A stretch of DNA of 64,000 nucleotides, taken from positions 186,001 to 250,000 of the forward strand of contig QAOA01008735.1 in the NCBI GenBank assembly GCA_003255065.1. Direction: 5' to 3'. This document shows positions 27,501 to 45,951 of this stretch, piece after piece. The position numbers and the translations under genes are program-made. The first letter of the stretch is position 1, and each line of letters opens with the position of its first letter. Source of the DNA: Cercis canadensis. Lineage: Eukaryota; Streptophyta; Magnoliopsida; Fabales; Fabaceae. The notes under the pieces are model-generated. The model did no database searches. It was not told where the DNA came from and saw only the letters and a list, made by a program, of their open reading frames with translations.

Positions 27501-29403
27501 AAAGAATGCTAGAATGGACACAAGAACAGATAAAAATCAACTCTCAATTACCAGTGTCCTTATGAGCTTGATTACGAGCAAAAGCTTGAGCGTCTTTCAG
27601 GTTTCCTGTGATCTCCAGATCAATGGATTCTGCAAATGCCTCCTTTTGAGCCAACAGCTGTGAGTAAATCACATAAAGAGGTGGTGGCAGCAACTCTGCT
27701 GAATGCTGCTGCTTCAGTTTCTTAGTATGCAGAACTCCAAGTTGGTTCTGTACTGGCAAAGATGCTTTCTTAAGAGACTTGAGATGTGAAGGAAGACTTG
27801 ACAGGAACTTCTTTCGGTTTGCAATTGTCTCTAAAAGGCTTTTCTTTTGTTGTTCCAGTTTCTCATGAAGTTTGCAGAGCTCTTTGCGCTAATACAAAAC
27901 CATAATTAAGACATATTTCCAGTCATAAGAAAAGAAAAAGAAAGCATATTAAAACACATGTTGATGCATACACTCCTAGCTCAAGTTTCCTCTCCTTCCT
28001 CTCGTTTCAGACAACCAACAGAATGAGCTAGCCCAAGTTTCCAAAATGCCAAATGTAGTATATTAAAACACATGTTGATGCATGAACTTTACTGTCTATC
28101 ATGCTTTTCTTTAAACTTATTTTCCTCTTTTTACTTCTACCTTTCTCTCTCTCACTCTGTTTTTTCCCTTTTTTTTTCAATAATCCACCTAATTGCTAAT
28201 TGACACATGCATTGGGTGGGCTTTTGTAATAGAATAACCCATTGTCACCTGGAACATCTCGAAATTCAGCCTTTTAAGCATCAGATTGTGGGCACTGTCG
28301 TTTGACAATATGGAGCCCTTGATATCTTCAGGTGCATCACGAAAAAATTCTTCTTCAGGTACCAGTTCAATGTCAGGGTATTTTGACTTAAAATCTTTGC
28401 ATGCCTTTATTGCCTTGACATAGTGACTTTTCTCATACATCAGGTTGTGAAGCTGCAGGGTAGTGAAGTCCACTGGTGCCTTTGCACGTTCTGTTTCCAT
28501 TTTGACACGGTCTTCCTCTAGCAAGATGGAACGATTTGCCTGAAAACATATTAATGCCTTTAATTTAATACAAAAGACATGCAGAATTTTTGGAATGACC
28601 TCTTGGTGCATCCAAAATTTTGGGAAAGAATTCTAGTTGTAAAGTTATGGTAAGCTTGCAGTTCCTATTGAGAATAGAGAGACATGGAGGGAACCACATT
28701 AAGGACTCATTAAACAAAAGAGTTATTTGGTTAACGTGGTCCAAGAGCATAATATTATAGAATTCTTTATTTCAGTCTCCTCATTTTTCACTTTCTTTAG
28801 GAAGAACCAAAAAGTGCAAATCAAAGTTTTTCCATCCTCCCCATCTTTGCATTTCTCACCTCTTTTACCAAGCAAATCTAAAAGTCCATATGAAAGTTTC
28901 TTTCCAAGTTACACGGATGAAATTGATATCCTGTTTAGCTATATAACTGAAATTTTTTACATGAAATTAAACTAATATCCAATGCTTTCTTTACCGATAA
29001 ATTGTTCCAGAGACTACCTAAGACCTCTCTTTCCTTCTATAATTTCGCTCACAGTTTAAATTATGCATTTTTTCATTTTGAATTTGCATAAACCACTCAA
29101 CCCACGAAATTACATATAAACCCTGGAGCAGGAAAAAACGAAGAGAAGGAGGAGTATACGGACCTGGCGGAGAGTGACAAAGTTGAGGAACATCTGAGTA
29201 ACGAGCTCTCTGAGCTGAGACTTAGGTTTACCCTCGTTTTTAATAGAGAGCATCTCGGAAACGATCTTCTCCACCGAAGCCTTACTATTTTGCAACATCT
29301 CAAACGGAGATTCTTCCAACTTGCACTGCTCTGCTGAGTGCGGATCTTCTTCGTCATCCTCTACAACTGCAACTGGCCCCTCTTCGATCTCCCCATCTTC
29401 CAT
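24543..29403 (-). CDS. THO5: THO complex subunit 5 (THOC5/FMIP)
   Basis: Eight exons on the minus strand with consistent phases: 29164-29403, 28249-28539, 27552-27888, 26683-27020, 26295-26560, 25340-25946, 25138-25257 and 24543-24797, giving about 817 residues, near the length I expect for plant THO5. Seen: acidic N-terminus (MEDGEIEEGP), a coiled-coil half (NLMYEKSHYVKAIKACKDF, then KELCKLHEKLEQQKKSLLE), a basic nuclear-signal-like RRRKRPRR near residue 308, the THOC5 region RPYKWAQHLAGIDFLPE and a C-terminal part ending GRDRRKMISWKDAEFAP. Family role: subunit of THO/TREX, which couples transcription to mRNP assembly, export and, in plants, small-RNA production, in the nucleus. An in-frame ATG at 29448 would add 15 residues; 29403 is preferred because MEDGEIEE is the acidic start expected. 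It is divergent from TGS1 at 30520. Confidence 0.93.
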
Positions 29404-30519
29404 GCTTCTCCGCAGCGCTAACTGCTCTGAAATGAGACTTCCGACCACCGAAAATCCAATTCGCGTTCCCAGCTTTAGAAGCCTCCACTTGTTTCAGTGC
29501 TTTTGTTTGCCCTCGTAACAACCAAAGCCTCTCTTGTTTTGTTTTAGTTTTTGTTTTTTTTTCACACTAGGGTCTAAACTAACTGACATAAACCTATGAA
29601 TGTTTAAGAAAAAAAACTAAAGGAAAACCCCAATTAGTATTTTTTAAAAGAAAAACAAAAAAGTGGAATTTTTTTTGGTGTAACTTTTGGATTTATTTAT
29701 TTTATTTAAATTCTTTTATAATAAGTCTCTCTTAAAAATTTGTGAGTATCATTTATTTTACAATAGCTATTTCGTATTAACAATTAAGACTAATCTATGT
29801 TATTCACATAAAAAAACACTAATCCATGTTATATTTCACCATAGCAAATAAATAAATAATTTTCTATGAAATGTCTTGGATAGTTGAATAATAGATTATT
29901 AAATATTTTTTGAGAATTATTTTTTGTTTATTAAAAAATAAATAATTTTAATTTATTTTAAAAGTATGTAATATTTTTTTAAAGTTATAATATAGTAATT
30001 ATTAATGTAAAATAATTTATTTTAAAAGTATGTAATATTTTTTTAAAGTTATAATATAATAATTATTAATGTAAAAATATTTAATTTTAATAATTAAAAA
30101 ATAAATAATTAAAATTAAATATTTTATATCAACAATTATTAATATTATCAATTAATCTTAAAAATTATTTTAATTATTTCATAAAATACTAAATTATTAA
30201 TTTATACAATTTTCTCAATTTCTTTTCTTGAAAAATTTAAATTTTCTAATACTTGTAAAAAGAATAGTTTTTTGGGAGCTTATAATGCTAAATGACGGGT
30301 AACACGGTAACACTCAGAAGGCGGCGTAAGAAATTTGTTTCATCAGCACTGGACCTGGACGACACTTCTATTTCCCTACAGTGTAAAGTGTAAACCCATA
30401 ACATAGCAATTAGCAAAGTCCAGAGAGTGGTAGCAGGAGACCGCAGAGTACCGTTGTCGTCGTCGTCCTGGTGACCCTAGTCTTGTTTCAGTAAAATAGG
30501 GGTCAAGATTTCTGCCAAG
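29404..30519. promoter_or_regulatory. Shared upstream region of THO5 and TGS1
   Basis: About 1.1 kb separates the two divergent start codons. The middle is extremely AT-rich and includes a tandem duplication with a 64-bp spacing (about 29950-30075) and a short AT-rich foldback (about 30064-30127). The flanks near each ATG are GC-richer and pyrimidine-rich, as in plant 5' leaders. Whether promoters are shared is inference from the arrangement only. Confidence 0.5.
29950..30127. repeat. 64-bp tandem duplication followed by AT-rich hairpin
   Basis: The unit containing AAAAGTATGTAATATTTTTTT occurs at 29960 and again at 30024 with almost no change. Immediately after, AAAATATTTAATTTTAAT and its inverse ATTAAAATTAAATATTTT face each other across about 20 bases. 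No N is present. It could be a fragment of a MITE end or simple slippage in AT-rich DNA. Confidence 0.65.
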
Positions 30520-36678
<6,159 letters not shown>

Positions 36679-37022
36679 GGTAAACAAATTCTCTTTTGGT
36701 AGAAGTGAAAAGACAGCGTCAGGCTTGCCAAGTTTTATACTTGTTTTCCTGAGCTATTCCATATGTTAACATTATATCTCCATATATAGTAAATTTTAGT
36801 AATTTTCCTGATCTGTTTTGTTGTATAATATAGTAAATGCCGGCAATCCATGTACCAAAACGTCACCTTATAGTTAGTGTTGGTACAGTTCATTACTAAA
36901 CTTGGTTACTAACCGTTGCTTAATTTGAAGCTTAGTAGTTGTATAGCGGTACAATTTACTACTGAACTTGATTAATTGGTGATTCGTCTGAGATTGAAGT
37001 CGTGGGACATTATAAATGATTA
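36679..37022. other. TGS1 3' flank
   Basis: Probable 3' UTR and flank. A roughly 30-base block beginning GGTACAGTTCATTACTAA at 36891 has a diverged second copy at about 36950 (GGTACAATTTACTACTGA). The MULE-type element follows directly. Nothing coding is seen. Confidence 0.5.
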
Positions 37023-37562
37023 GGCTGAATTGCAATTTTAGTCCTCTTATTTTAACAATTTGAACTTTTTAGTCCCTCTATTTTAAAAATTAACAATTAG
37101 TTTCCTTATATTCATAAAATGTGTAATTTTGCTCCTTTTGTCTTTAAGTCAAAATTTTTTAGGTCTATTTCAAGGTGTAAAGTTATATAATTCATAATTT
37201 CACCGATTAGATTGAAGAGTTACGTCATGTAAACCTCTTCACAAAATTTTAGTTCGATCTAACAGTAAATGAATTTAGATATGTGGTTATATAAAAACTT
37301 CTAGTTTTGATATTTTGGGTTGAGTCTTACCGTTAGATCGAGCTGAAATTTTGTTGATAGATTTGCAAGACATAACCCTTCAATTTGAACGGTGAGATTG
37401 TGAATTGGAGTATTTTACACCTTAAACTAGACTTAAAAAATTATGGAAAGACTAAAATTACATATTTTATAAATATAGATGGATTAAATTATTTATTTTT
37501 AAAATAGAGGGACTAAAAAGTTTAAATTGTTAAAATAGGATGACAAAAATTACAATTAAACC
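37023..37562. mobile_element. Mutator-like MITE, 540 bp, with 9-bp target duplication
   Basis: The left end GGCTGAATTGCAATTTTAG pairs with the inverse of the right end, GGTTTAATTGTAATTTTTG. Similarity continues inward for well over 60 bases (blocks such as TTTTAGTCCCTCTATTTTAAAA against its inverse at about 37497-37518) and recurs across the whole element, including a TTAGATCGA-type block near the centre. Both sides carry the same 9 bases, AAATGATTA (37014-37022 and 37563-37571), the length made by Mutator-like transposases. There is no coding capacity, so it is a non-autonomous element that would have been moved by a MULE transposase elsewhere. Confidence 0.88.
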
Positions 37563-37571
37563 AAATGATTA

Positions 37572-40377
37572 ATATCTTTCTCCGGAACTTGGAGCATGTT
37601 ACTTCCCCACACTCAAACCCTCGCCCTCCTGCTGGATTTGGGTTCTGAAGTATTTTTAGATGCTGTTACATTTACTTGTAAGTTGTCGATGCAGAGAACA
37701 CTGGAGCTTGTAACTCAGTGTCGTGCATCCAGGCTATCTTAAGTAGATGCTAGCAAAATTTTAATTTACCCACTAACAGGCGTATTACGAGGAAATTACT
37801 TTTTCCTTTATTTTGATGGCCGAATGTCGTAATATATTTTTTTCATAATATTTAAATTCCTACCAACCTATCTTCTTCCGAATAAATTTCATATCACATA
37901 ACGGAGCAGCCAAACCTTTATGATGAAGAAAACCTCCTAGTCTCTTATTCGTTTTCTTTTTATATTTCTATCTCTCCTCTTTTTCAAGAAATGGCACTTA
38001 TTTATTAGCCAGGGGAAAGACGAGACGCTTGAAAGAAACTCAAGTGTTCGTGCATGAAGCAATTTCCTAATTAATCCGTCAGACTTGAAAGAAAATTGAG
38101 CCCGAGCCCTGACACACATATTGGCTTGGGGTCCATTATAATATATAGGTAGGATGAGGCCCAACCTAACGTACGCGAACTGCTAATAAGCCTAACAGAT
38201 AGCAGCAGACGCAAATCCGAGGACTCTAGCCAGGTTCGCATTGTGTGTGCCTAGTCACAAGCCAGGTAAAATAAATGACACCCAACAGAAGAGGCCAAGG
38301 GTAGGTGACGTGATGCCTCTGAATTCCAGCAGCCACAGTCTGTTGCTACGTTTCTCTTCTCTTCCTCTACGTCCCTCTCCCACCCAAAAGAAAAGAAATT
38401 ACTGAGCTCTAATGCGTCTTCTCAAATTATTACCATATTCCTCGCGTATACAGTCCGGTCACTGAAATATAAAAACATCTCGGGAGCAGTTCTATACTGT
38501 CTAGAAGCTTTCTCCTTTATTTATTTAATGCTAAATATTCAATTTGGCCCTTGTAAATATTTGATGTTTCAATTTCATCCTCATAATTCTTTTTATAAAT
38601 TGGTTTCTTGAAATTGTTTATTTTTTTATATTAATCTAAAAGACTGATAATTTTGTTAAATTAGAAACATAACAATGTGACAAGTCAAATGTCATTTGAT
38701 GGATCAATTTTCTCTTAAATAATGGGGAAACAATATAGAAATTTAAATGAGCAGAATCACATTTTCTCGTTCTGGCCCTTGAACATAACCAATGGATGTT
38801 TAGTGCAATAATATATCCCCTCAACGACATAATATTTGGCCCGAAGAGAATGGAGAAACAAAAATGGAGTTGACAAAGCTGCATTAACTTTTTCGGAGAA
38901 ACTGGAGTCGGGTATCACATGTGAGAGACCCTTCCCTGTAGAGCTGACTAACGGGCCAGCCCAGCCCATTAGGGCCGGGCCACATTATTTATTTAATGCT
39001 AAATATTCAATTTGGCCCTTGTAAATATTTAATGTTTCAATTTCATCCTCGTAATTCTTTTTATAAATTGGTTTCTTGAAATTGTTTATTTTTTATATTA
39101 ATCTAAAAGACTAATAATTTTGTTAAATTAGAAACATAACAACGTGACAAGTCAAATGTCATTTGATGGATCAATTTTCTCTTAAATAATGGGGAAACAA
39201 TATAGAAATTTAAATGATAGGCCAAGTGGAAGCAGAATCACATTTTCTCGTTCTGGCCCTTGAACATAACCATTGGATGTTTAGTGCAATAATATATCCC
39301 CTCAACGACATAATATTTGGCCCCAAGAGAATGGAGAAACGAAAATGGAGTTGACAAAGCTGCATTAACTTTTTCGGAGTCGGGTATCACATGACAACGG
39401 GCTGGCCCACCGGGCTGAACCCATGAACCCAGCTCTACTTCCCTGTATATGATATAATTGGGGAACTGATATTTTTTCTTATTTAAAAGAAGAATAGATT
39501 TTTTTTTTCAAAGAAAGATACACAAAGGAATTCAAGATTGGCATTTTTTTGGGGACCGAAAGATATGGTCGGCACTTGCTCACTGTTCCTGCTGTTTTCA
39601 ACGGAGACAACGACTTGGAAATAAACATTCAAGATTTTTTTCCCCAACAAGCCAAAAACAGTGTTTAGCGCCAAACAAATCGTTAATTTTCTTTCATTTA
39701 TTTATTTATTGAAAAATCTGTAATTAGCTGAAGCATTAAATGGTTCTCCTTTTTGTGCACTACGGTTTCCCTTGTAAATGACGTTTGTAGCACTAATCAC
39801 TCTTTGTCACTTAAAAAGTAATCTTACTTTAACCCGAAAGTGGTAAAGAATAGTGGTAATCCACTAGTACCTGTAACGGTAAACTACAGACCAGACATAA
39901 TCATCACACACTTTCGTCGTCTAATGGAGAATTTATTATTTCCTCCCATAGTGAAAAGACAGTATTAACCACGGGTAGTGAGAAGAGTCCAGCGAATCAG
40001 AATGGACATTACGGACATTTCATTATGGTCAAATCTTCAGTCAAGGTAGAAAGGACGAAGCATGAAAGAAGCGAATCCCATCCCACTCATGGCACTTGAT
40101 TAACGAAACAAGTCCTACAACAAGCTATTAAAGTTCTTGTTAAAGAAGATACACAAAGTCTTGAAAACTTATAAAAAGGGCCGAAAGAAAATTGTCCTTT
40201 TCTTGGTCCTTGAGACAATTCACCTTGAAAAAAGTCCTTAAAACGTAACCTTAAAATGACTGATTAGCGCAAGGTAAATGACAATGACACAAACCATTCT
40301 TCTCAGTTCTCAGTTCTCAGCTCCCTGCGATCGATGATGCTATTATTCTTAATGTGAGGAAGCTACTTGGACTGACA
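37572..40377. other. Intergenic between TGS1 and remorin
   Basis: The stretch holds the tandem duplication at 38517-39400 and otherwise AT-rich DNA without recognised genes. The last few hundred bases (A-rich, then the ctcagttctcagttctcag repeat at about 40301) lead into the remorin 5' leader, which contains a short upstream reading frame beginning ATGATGCTA at about 40334 and ending TGA at 40357. Confidence 0.5.
38517..39400. repeat. Diverged direct tandem duplication, unit about 468 bp
   Basis: The copy starting TTATTTATTTAATGCTAAAT at 38517 is repeated from 38985. Differences are scattered substitutions, a 14-base insertion in copy 2 (gataggccaagtgga region, about 39217) and length differences near the ends. 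Both copies end near GC-rich runs of GGGCC/GGCCC words (38950-38983 and 39398-39420), which could be transposon ends. No N lies between the copies, so this looks genuine. Confidence 0.8.
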
Positions 40378-43300
40378 ATGCCAGAGTTAGGGTTTCAAGA
40401 CCGAACCTCTTCGAGAGCAGGGTTAAGACCTCGCGATACTAGCCCTGACTCCGTCATCTTCACACTTGAGTCCAACTTTAGCCTCTTCTCCTCCGCTTCT
40501 GCTAGTGTCGATCGCTGCTCATTTGCATCTGATGCTCATGACCACGACTCTCTAGCTTCTGAAATCTCCCTGGTACTTCAATTTCATTCTTACTATCGCT
40601 CTCGCTCATCTCATCTATCTATGATTCTATATTCGTTCTTTCTCATCAAAATGCACCACTCTATGCTAAAACTATTTTGGTCCAACTTGATTCGCTGATT
40701 TGGCGAATTGCCCTAGTTACTCTATTTTGGATACCGATCCAGCACTTCAATGCATGCTTAATTATTTCTATTTTGTAAATTGATTAGGCCATTTTCGGCC
40801 TCTCGGTTTTCTTCTGTTTGACTTTTGAGCAGGAAGTTTCTATACTTTTTTTGGTGAATAATTTTGATTTTGACATAATTGGTTATTGTGGAAAACTAAG
40901 TAGGATGTTGACGAAAATTATAAAATGAAATGAAATTGAGTTCCTGAAATATTTCCGGGGGAAAATTATGAGAGGATCTAGCTCTCTGTGTATGTGGATA
41001 ATAAGCTTGGGTACCTCGGTGTCCGAACTGCGGTGACGCATGTGTGAATGGTGGAATCTAAGCTCAAAAATTTTATGATCGTCCTGTTGCTAGTGTTAAA
41101 ATCTGTGATCTCTTGCAGCATTTGGCAGGACATGATGGTGATTTTTCTCAGAACGAGAGTTGGAGTGGTCCAGATCCAGATCCAGATCCAAACAAACATG
41201 CAGACGCAGTACATAACAACAAGCACAGTCGCCTCTCCAGAAAGGTGGAAAAAGTAAAAGGTACAGTTCATTTCTTTCTTTTTTTTTGTTTAAGAAGTTG
41301 AAAATTTGTAAAGCGACTAGACCTTGCCAATTTTAAAATTGACTCGTGGATGGTCTCAGTCTCACTCTCTGTATCCGCATATATTTCACGCAGTTGAAAA
41401 GGAAGACAGCGATGCTGATATTGAAGACGGAAATCAGCCCTTAGAATTGGATTCAGCGAGAAACTCTTTCTCTCTAGCTCTCAAAGGTTCCACTCTAAAA
41501 TCCAACGTAAAGCCTTTGTCTTTAGCTTATTTTGATTCCAATCCAGAGTATTCACTTTACCACTTTTCTTCTCTATGAAGAATGTCAGGATAGGAGATCG
41601 AGATCCGAAGCCTTATTAAAGAAGCTGGACCGACGAAGACCTGCTTCATTAGATCTGAACAATGCGACCCTATCTTCACCTCGACTGGGAAACATGAAGA
41701 AGAACACGGTTTCGTCTCGGAGGTCTGGCACTTTTCATAGTCCTGGAACACCCACTTATCGGCAAGCTGGTGTTGCAATGCAAAAGGGTTGGTGCTCAGA
41801 GCGAGTGCCTTTGCATACAAATGCTACCAGGAAGCAAGTCGGTGCGGCTCTGTTGCCTTTCAACAATGGAAGAACATTGCCATCTAAATGGGAAGATGCC
41901 GAGAGATGGATTTTCAGTCCTGTTTCAGGGGATGGTACACTCAGGACTTCGGTTCCGCAACCCCAGAGGAGGCCAAAGTCAAAGAGTGGTCCACTTGGTC
42001 CCCCTGGTGTTGCGTATTATTCATTGTATTCACCGGCAATGCCAATGTTTGAAGGGGCAAATCCCGGCAATTTCATGCCAGCTTCTCCATTTTCAGCTGG
42101 TGTTGTCTCAGCTGATGGATTAACAATCCGTTCCAGTGCTCATGGTGGAGTTCTTTTGACGCGAACAGAGCCTTGCATGGCCCGTTCAGCTAGTGTGCAT
42201 GGATGTTCTGAGATGCAGAGTCAGTCATCATGGCCTTCCCAAGGTATTATATCAATTATTTTTTCCTTTGAATTTCGATTATATACTTGCCACGTCTTCA
42301 TCTGTGCAAAATCAATAGTTAAAGATCCCCTGTTTGAATCCTACACCAAAAAGTGACTTCAATGAATCTTGTACGAATTCTAGTTTCCTGACTTTTAATT
42401 GATCCCCCATATATTGTGACTCCGTAGTACAATTTGATTGGAACAGGCAATTTCTTTAGACACTTAACATACTTTGTGTTAGAAATTAAGTGATGTTAAT
42501 CTATTCTTGATTACGTTATCACAAATATATATATATATATAATTGACTTCTGAAATGATTCTTTACAACTTAACTATGCTTCTGTGCATCTCATCTTTGT
42601 TCTGTTGCTATTGGTTCTGATATACAGAGGAGAAATTTGATGGTTTCAAAGATGCGGGCACCAATGTAACTCGTGCTGTTTCAAGGAGAGACATGGCAAC
42701 CCAGATGAGCCCAGAGGGTAGCCCCTGCTCCTCTCCCAATATGAGGCCTTCATTCTCTACCTCCACTCCGTCCACCCTGCCCGTCACAGAAATGGTGAGT
42801 GTCTCTTCCTCTAAGACGGATATCAGGGATGTGCAGGTAGATGAACGTGTGACTGTGACAAGATGGTCCAAGAAACATAGAGCCCTATTCTCTGGGAGAG
42901 GCTCAGAAATTGTTGAGAATTGGAAAAAGAAAGAAATAAATGCTCGGTCATCAGCTTGGGATATCTCTGAAACGGCAAAGACTGTCTCAAAGTATGTCTA
43001 CTGTGGTATTGTATTAATTTTGCTCAGTGTCTCTGGTATGTGAGGGAGAAAATGGTGCTAGACAACTTTATACTGAAAGTAATGGGTAACTAAGGAACTA
43101 AAGCAATTGCTATTACCATTAAACAGAAGTTTTTTTTTCCCCCTTTGAACACGGGTTTTTTTGCTTTCTTCTCATCTAAAAGCTACCCGCTAACTAGAAA
43201 AGGAAGTGATCCCTCGTAGTTATTGTGATGGATTTACTTAATAAGCTATATGTTATTGCCGTGAAATGAATTCAGTAAGAATGCCAAGTGTGTTTACCAT

Positions 43301-44406
43301 TAAGTTTCCTTTATCCCTGTCAACCAGGATGCAAGCCGACCATCTGCACGATAACGTCCTGTATGATTTAAGCAAGAAAACTAAAGAAGTCTTAAGTACT
43401 TATTCCTGACAGTTTTTGGTAGATCTCGTTATATGCTAGCTGAAAAATATTCACACACACTTTTTATTTTTATTAAATTGCCAGCTATTTTTCACTTTTC
43501 CAGGGCTAAAAGGGAGGAAGTCAAAATCACTGCATGGGAGAACTTGCAGAAGGCAAAAGCGGAGGCAGCCATACGGAAACTAGAGGTTACTTCCTGATCA
43601 CATCTATCTTTACTCTCTGTTCTTGGTGCATTAATATTTTCCTCTTTTACCCAAGTTTTTGGTTATACAGAGTTAGCAGTACTTCTCTACCTAATGAGTT
43701 GATATTACAGTTGGTGAGTTGAGACATTAAATATGTATGATCTATTGATCTTGTTATGACAGATTGTATCACTGTTGGTGCTAAAGAGGAATTAACGCTT
43801 TCTATGCCAATCATTTTTTAATATGTATACCAAATTCTACTTTTTGTAACTATAAACATGAAAAATATCCCCAGTTGGATCACACATGCATTATCTTAAA
43901 GATGAACGAGTTATAGACTATGTTGTTGCAAGTCCTCCCTCTGCCGGAAAAGGAAAGAAGTTTCTCATTCTTGGTTTTTTGCTTGCATGTCCTAGAGAAA
44001 TCATGATCCATAAATAAAGTATTATGGATCAAATTTTAATTAACTGTTTTCCATAATAGCCTTGTACTTGTGCATGATGGATTCTTTTTAGGCCCCGGGT
44101 TTTTGTGTTTTCTTTCTTTTTGTTTTTTGGGGTGGGGGGTGTTCAGAAAAGGAGATGGAAACATAAGGATCATGATCCTCATTATTTTTGCTATTTCAGA
44201 TGAAGTTGGAAAAGAAGAGAGCATCTTCTATGGATAAGATTATGAACAAGCTGAGATCGGCTCAAAAGAAAGCTCAGGAAATGAGAAGCTCAGTTTTAGC
44301 CAACCAATCCCATCAAGTTGCCAGAACTTCCCACAAGGCTATTTTATTTCGTAGAACCAACCAGATGGGTTCTTTGAGTGGTTGTTTCACCTGTCATGCC
44401 TTCTAA
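40378..44406 (+). CDS. Long remorin (Remorin_C domain)
   Basis: Seven exons, 40378-40572, 41119-41260, 41394-41486, 41581-42243, 42628-42991, 43504-43585 and 44200-44406, in matching phases, give 581 residues. The N-terminal 450 residues are S/P/R-rich and largely disordered, with a GATCCA hexanucleotide repeat coding PDPDPDP (41171-41190) and motifs such as KWEDAERWIFSPVSG. The C-terminal remorin domain is a coiled coil: SAWDISETAK, AKREEVKITAWENLQKAKAE, AAIRKLEMKLEKKRASSMDK. The protein ends GCFTCHAF, like the C-terminal anchor of other remorins, where cysteines may be acylated. Family role: plant-specific proteins of plasma-membrane nanodomains and plasmodesmata, active in signalling and responses to microbes. 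The length and diverse N-terminus fit the long-N-terminus remorins (group 6 by my recollection). The start at 40378 is the first ATG in frame; the 3' UTR may be spliced (44451 to 44899). Confidence 0.92.
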
Positions 44407-45951
44407 TGCATCATCCAATTTTGTTTACTTCGCTGGAGGCACGATGCTTGGTAAATTTCTCTATAAAACTTATCTTAATTCAGAAACCACCTGTTTACAT
44501 TTATTTTATTAGTTTGGTTTTTGATCAGTTTTTAAGGTAACATGCTTTTCATACCAATTGTCTATTTAAATTTACAATTTGAAAAGTCCTGATTTTTGTC
44601 AAATGTATATTAGATTTCTATGTGTAAAGATTTCATTGGTTAATAATAGAGGCATCATTCGCATTTGTCATTTTAACTGTTTTAGCACAGATATACATTT
44701 TTGCTTCCTTTCTAACATTTGTTAAATCCCAGAAAGTCTTCAAAAAAACACTATCTAGCTAGCCATCAATGCCTAGCTTACCCTGAAAAGCTGATAGGCT
44801 TAAGTTTTTTATGGCCTCAGCGACTTGTTATAAATTACTTCCTTCTTTATTCTTATAAATTCTAATAGAAGACTTGTTACATCTCTGACTAGGTTTCAGA
44901 AGGATTAAGTGGATCATACGGATACAAATGAACGGTGTACAGAGAGCGCAGCTGCTATTCTGACACCAAATCGGTGTCGTTGCGGTTTCGCAGTGCATGA
45001 AATACCAGTATCTCATTGGAAGGTCTCAGAATCTAAGCCCAAGCTCCCTCGCCTTTGAGAGTGACTAATAATGCGTGTATGTATGTAGGCCAAGTTTTAG
45101 AAATAAGCTTTCTTTTGTAATTTTTTTTTTTCGCCCTCCAGGACACTTCATCGTCCAAATGTAATCCATCTCCGATAGAACGATAAAATTATCCACACAT
45201 ATCTAGGATTTATTCTTTTCTTCTCAAACTCGCGCCCGCCCAGTACTCGCATACCCTTCAATTTTATTGCGCTATTTTTCCCATTTCTTTCCTTTTTTGT
45301 TGCTAATTTGGAGCCTAACAATCACTAAGTTCTGTTTGGGATGTGCAATCACTACCATGTAATTTGCACCACATATTCAGCTTTATGAGAAGGATTTGCA
45401 CGCAACCAGTACATGGGACCTTGTGATTAGTATTTTTCCTCCAAAAAACGCCTTGCGTTGATTAGAGTTAATTGAATTTCTAATGAACATAGGTGTACCG
45501 TTCGATGCTGGTAAGCTGTATTTGATCTTCTTTTCATTTGTGCAAAACCCAATGAAGCTGTAGCTCCAATTGCTCGGTATGTAATGCAATATTAGGCATT
45601 AGCTTTCATTCTCGGAAATCTTTCATTGCTAATTGCCAACTTAGCCATCAGACCACAAGCTAGCTGCAGCATGGCTTTTTCTTTCATTGAAAACATCATA
45701 GTGCAAGCATGCTTCTTTGAATCATATTAGTGCACAACAATCACCTCTGAAAAATGCAAATTAGATGGATTGATTTGTGTAATATTGCAATTTAAATCTC
45801 TACGGAGAATCACTCTGTTGAATGGGGCAAATATATATATATATATATATGTCCTTGCTCTGAATGCAGTGTAAATTCTCAGCATTGAAAGGAAGAAATA
45901 GTGTAGCGGACAACACAACTGAGATTAGCACTTATTATTTAGTATTAGGCG
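44407..45951. other. Intergenic between convergent remorin and lipase 3' ends
   Basis: The stretch contains the remorin 3' UTR, possibly with an intron from a donor-like GCTTG|GTAAAT at 44451 to an acceptor-like GTTTCAG| at about 44898. It also carries a (TA)n run at about 45832-45850. I see nothing else. Confidence 0.45.

Noticed and set aside
40354..40377. Eight extra N-terminal codons for the remorin
   Set aside because: They also begin at a GTG; the nearby ATG at 40352 is followed by TGA in its own frame.
43328..43409. Possible extra remorin exon beginning GATGCAAGCC
   Set aside because: It follows a CAG and is open for a while but ends in a stop, and joining exon 5 directly to 43504 restores the conserved remorin domain.
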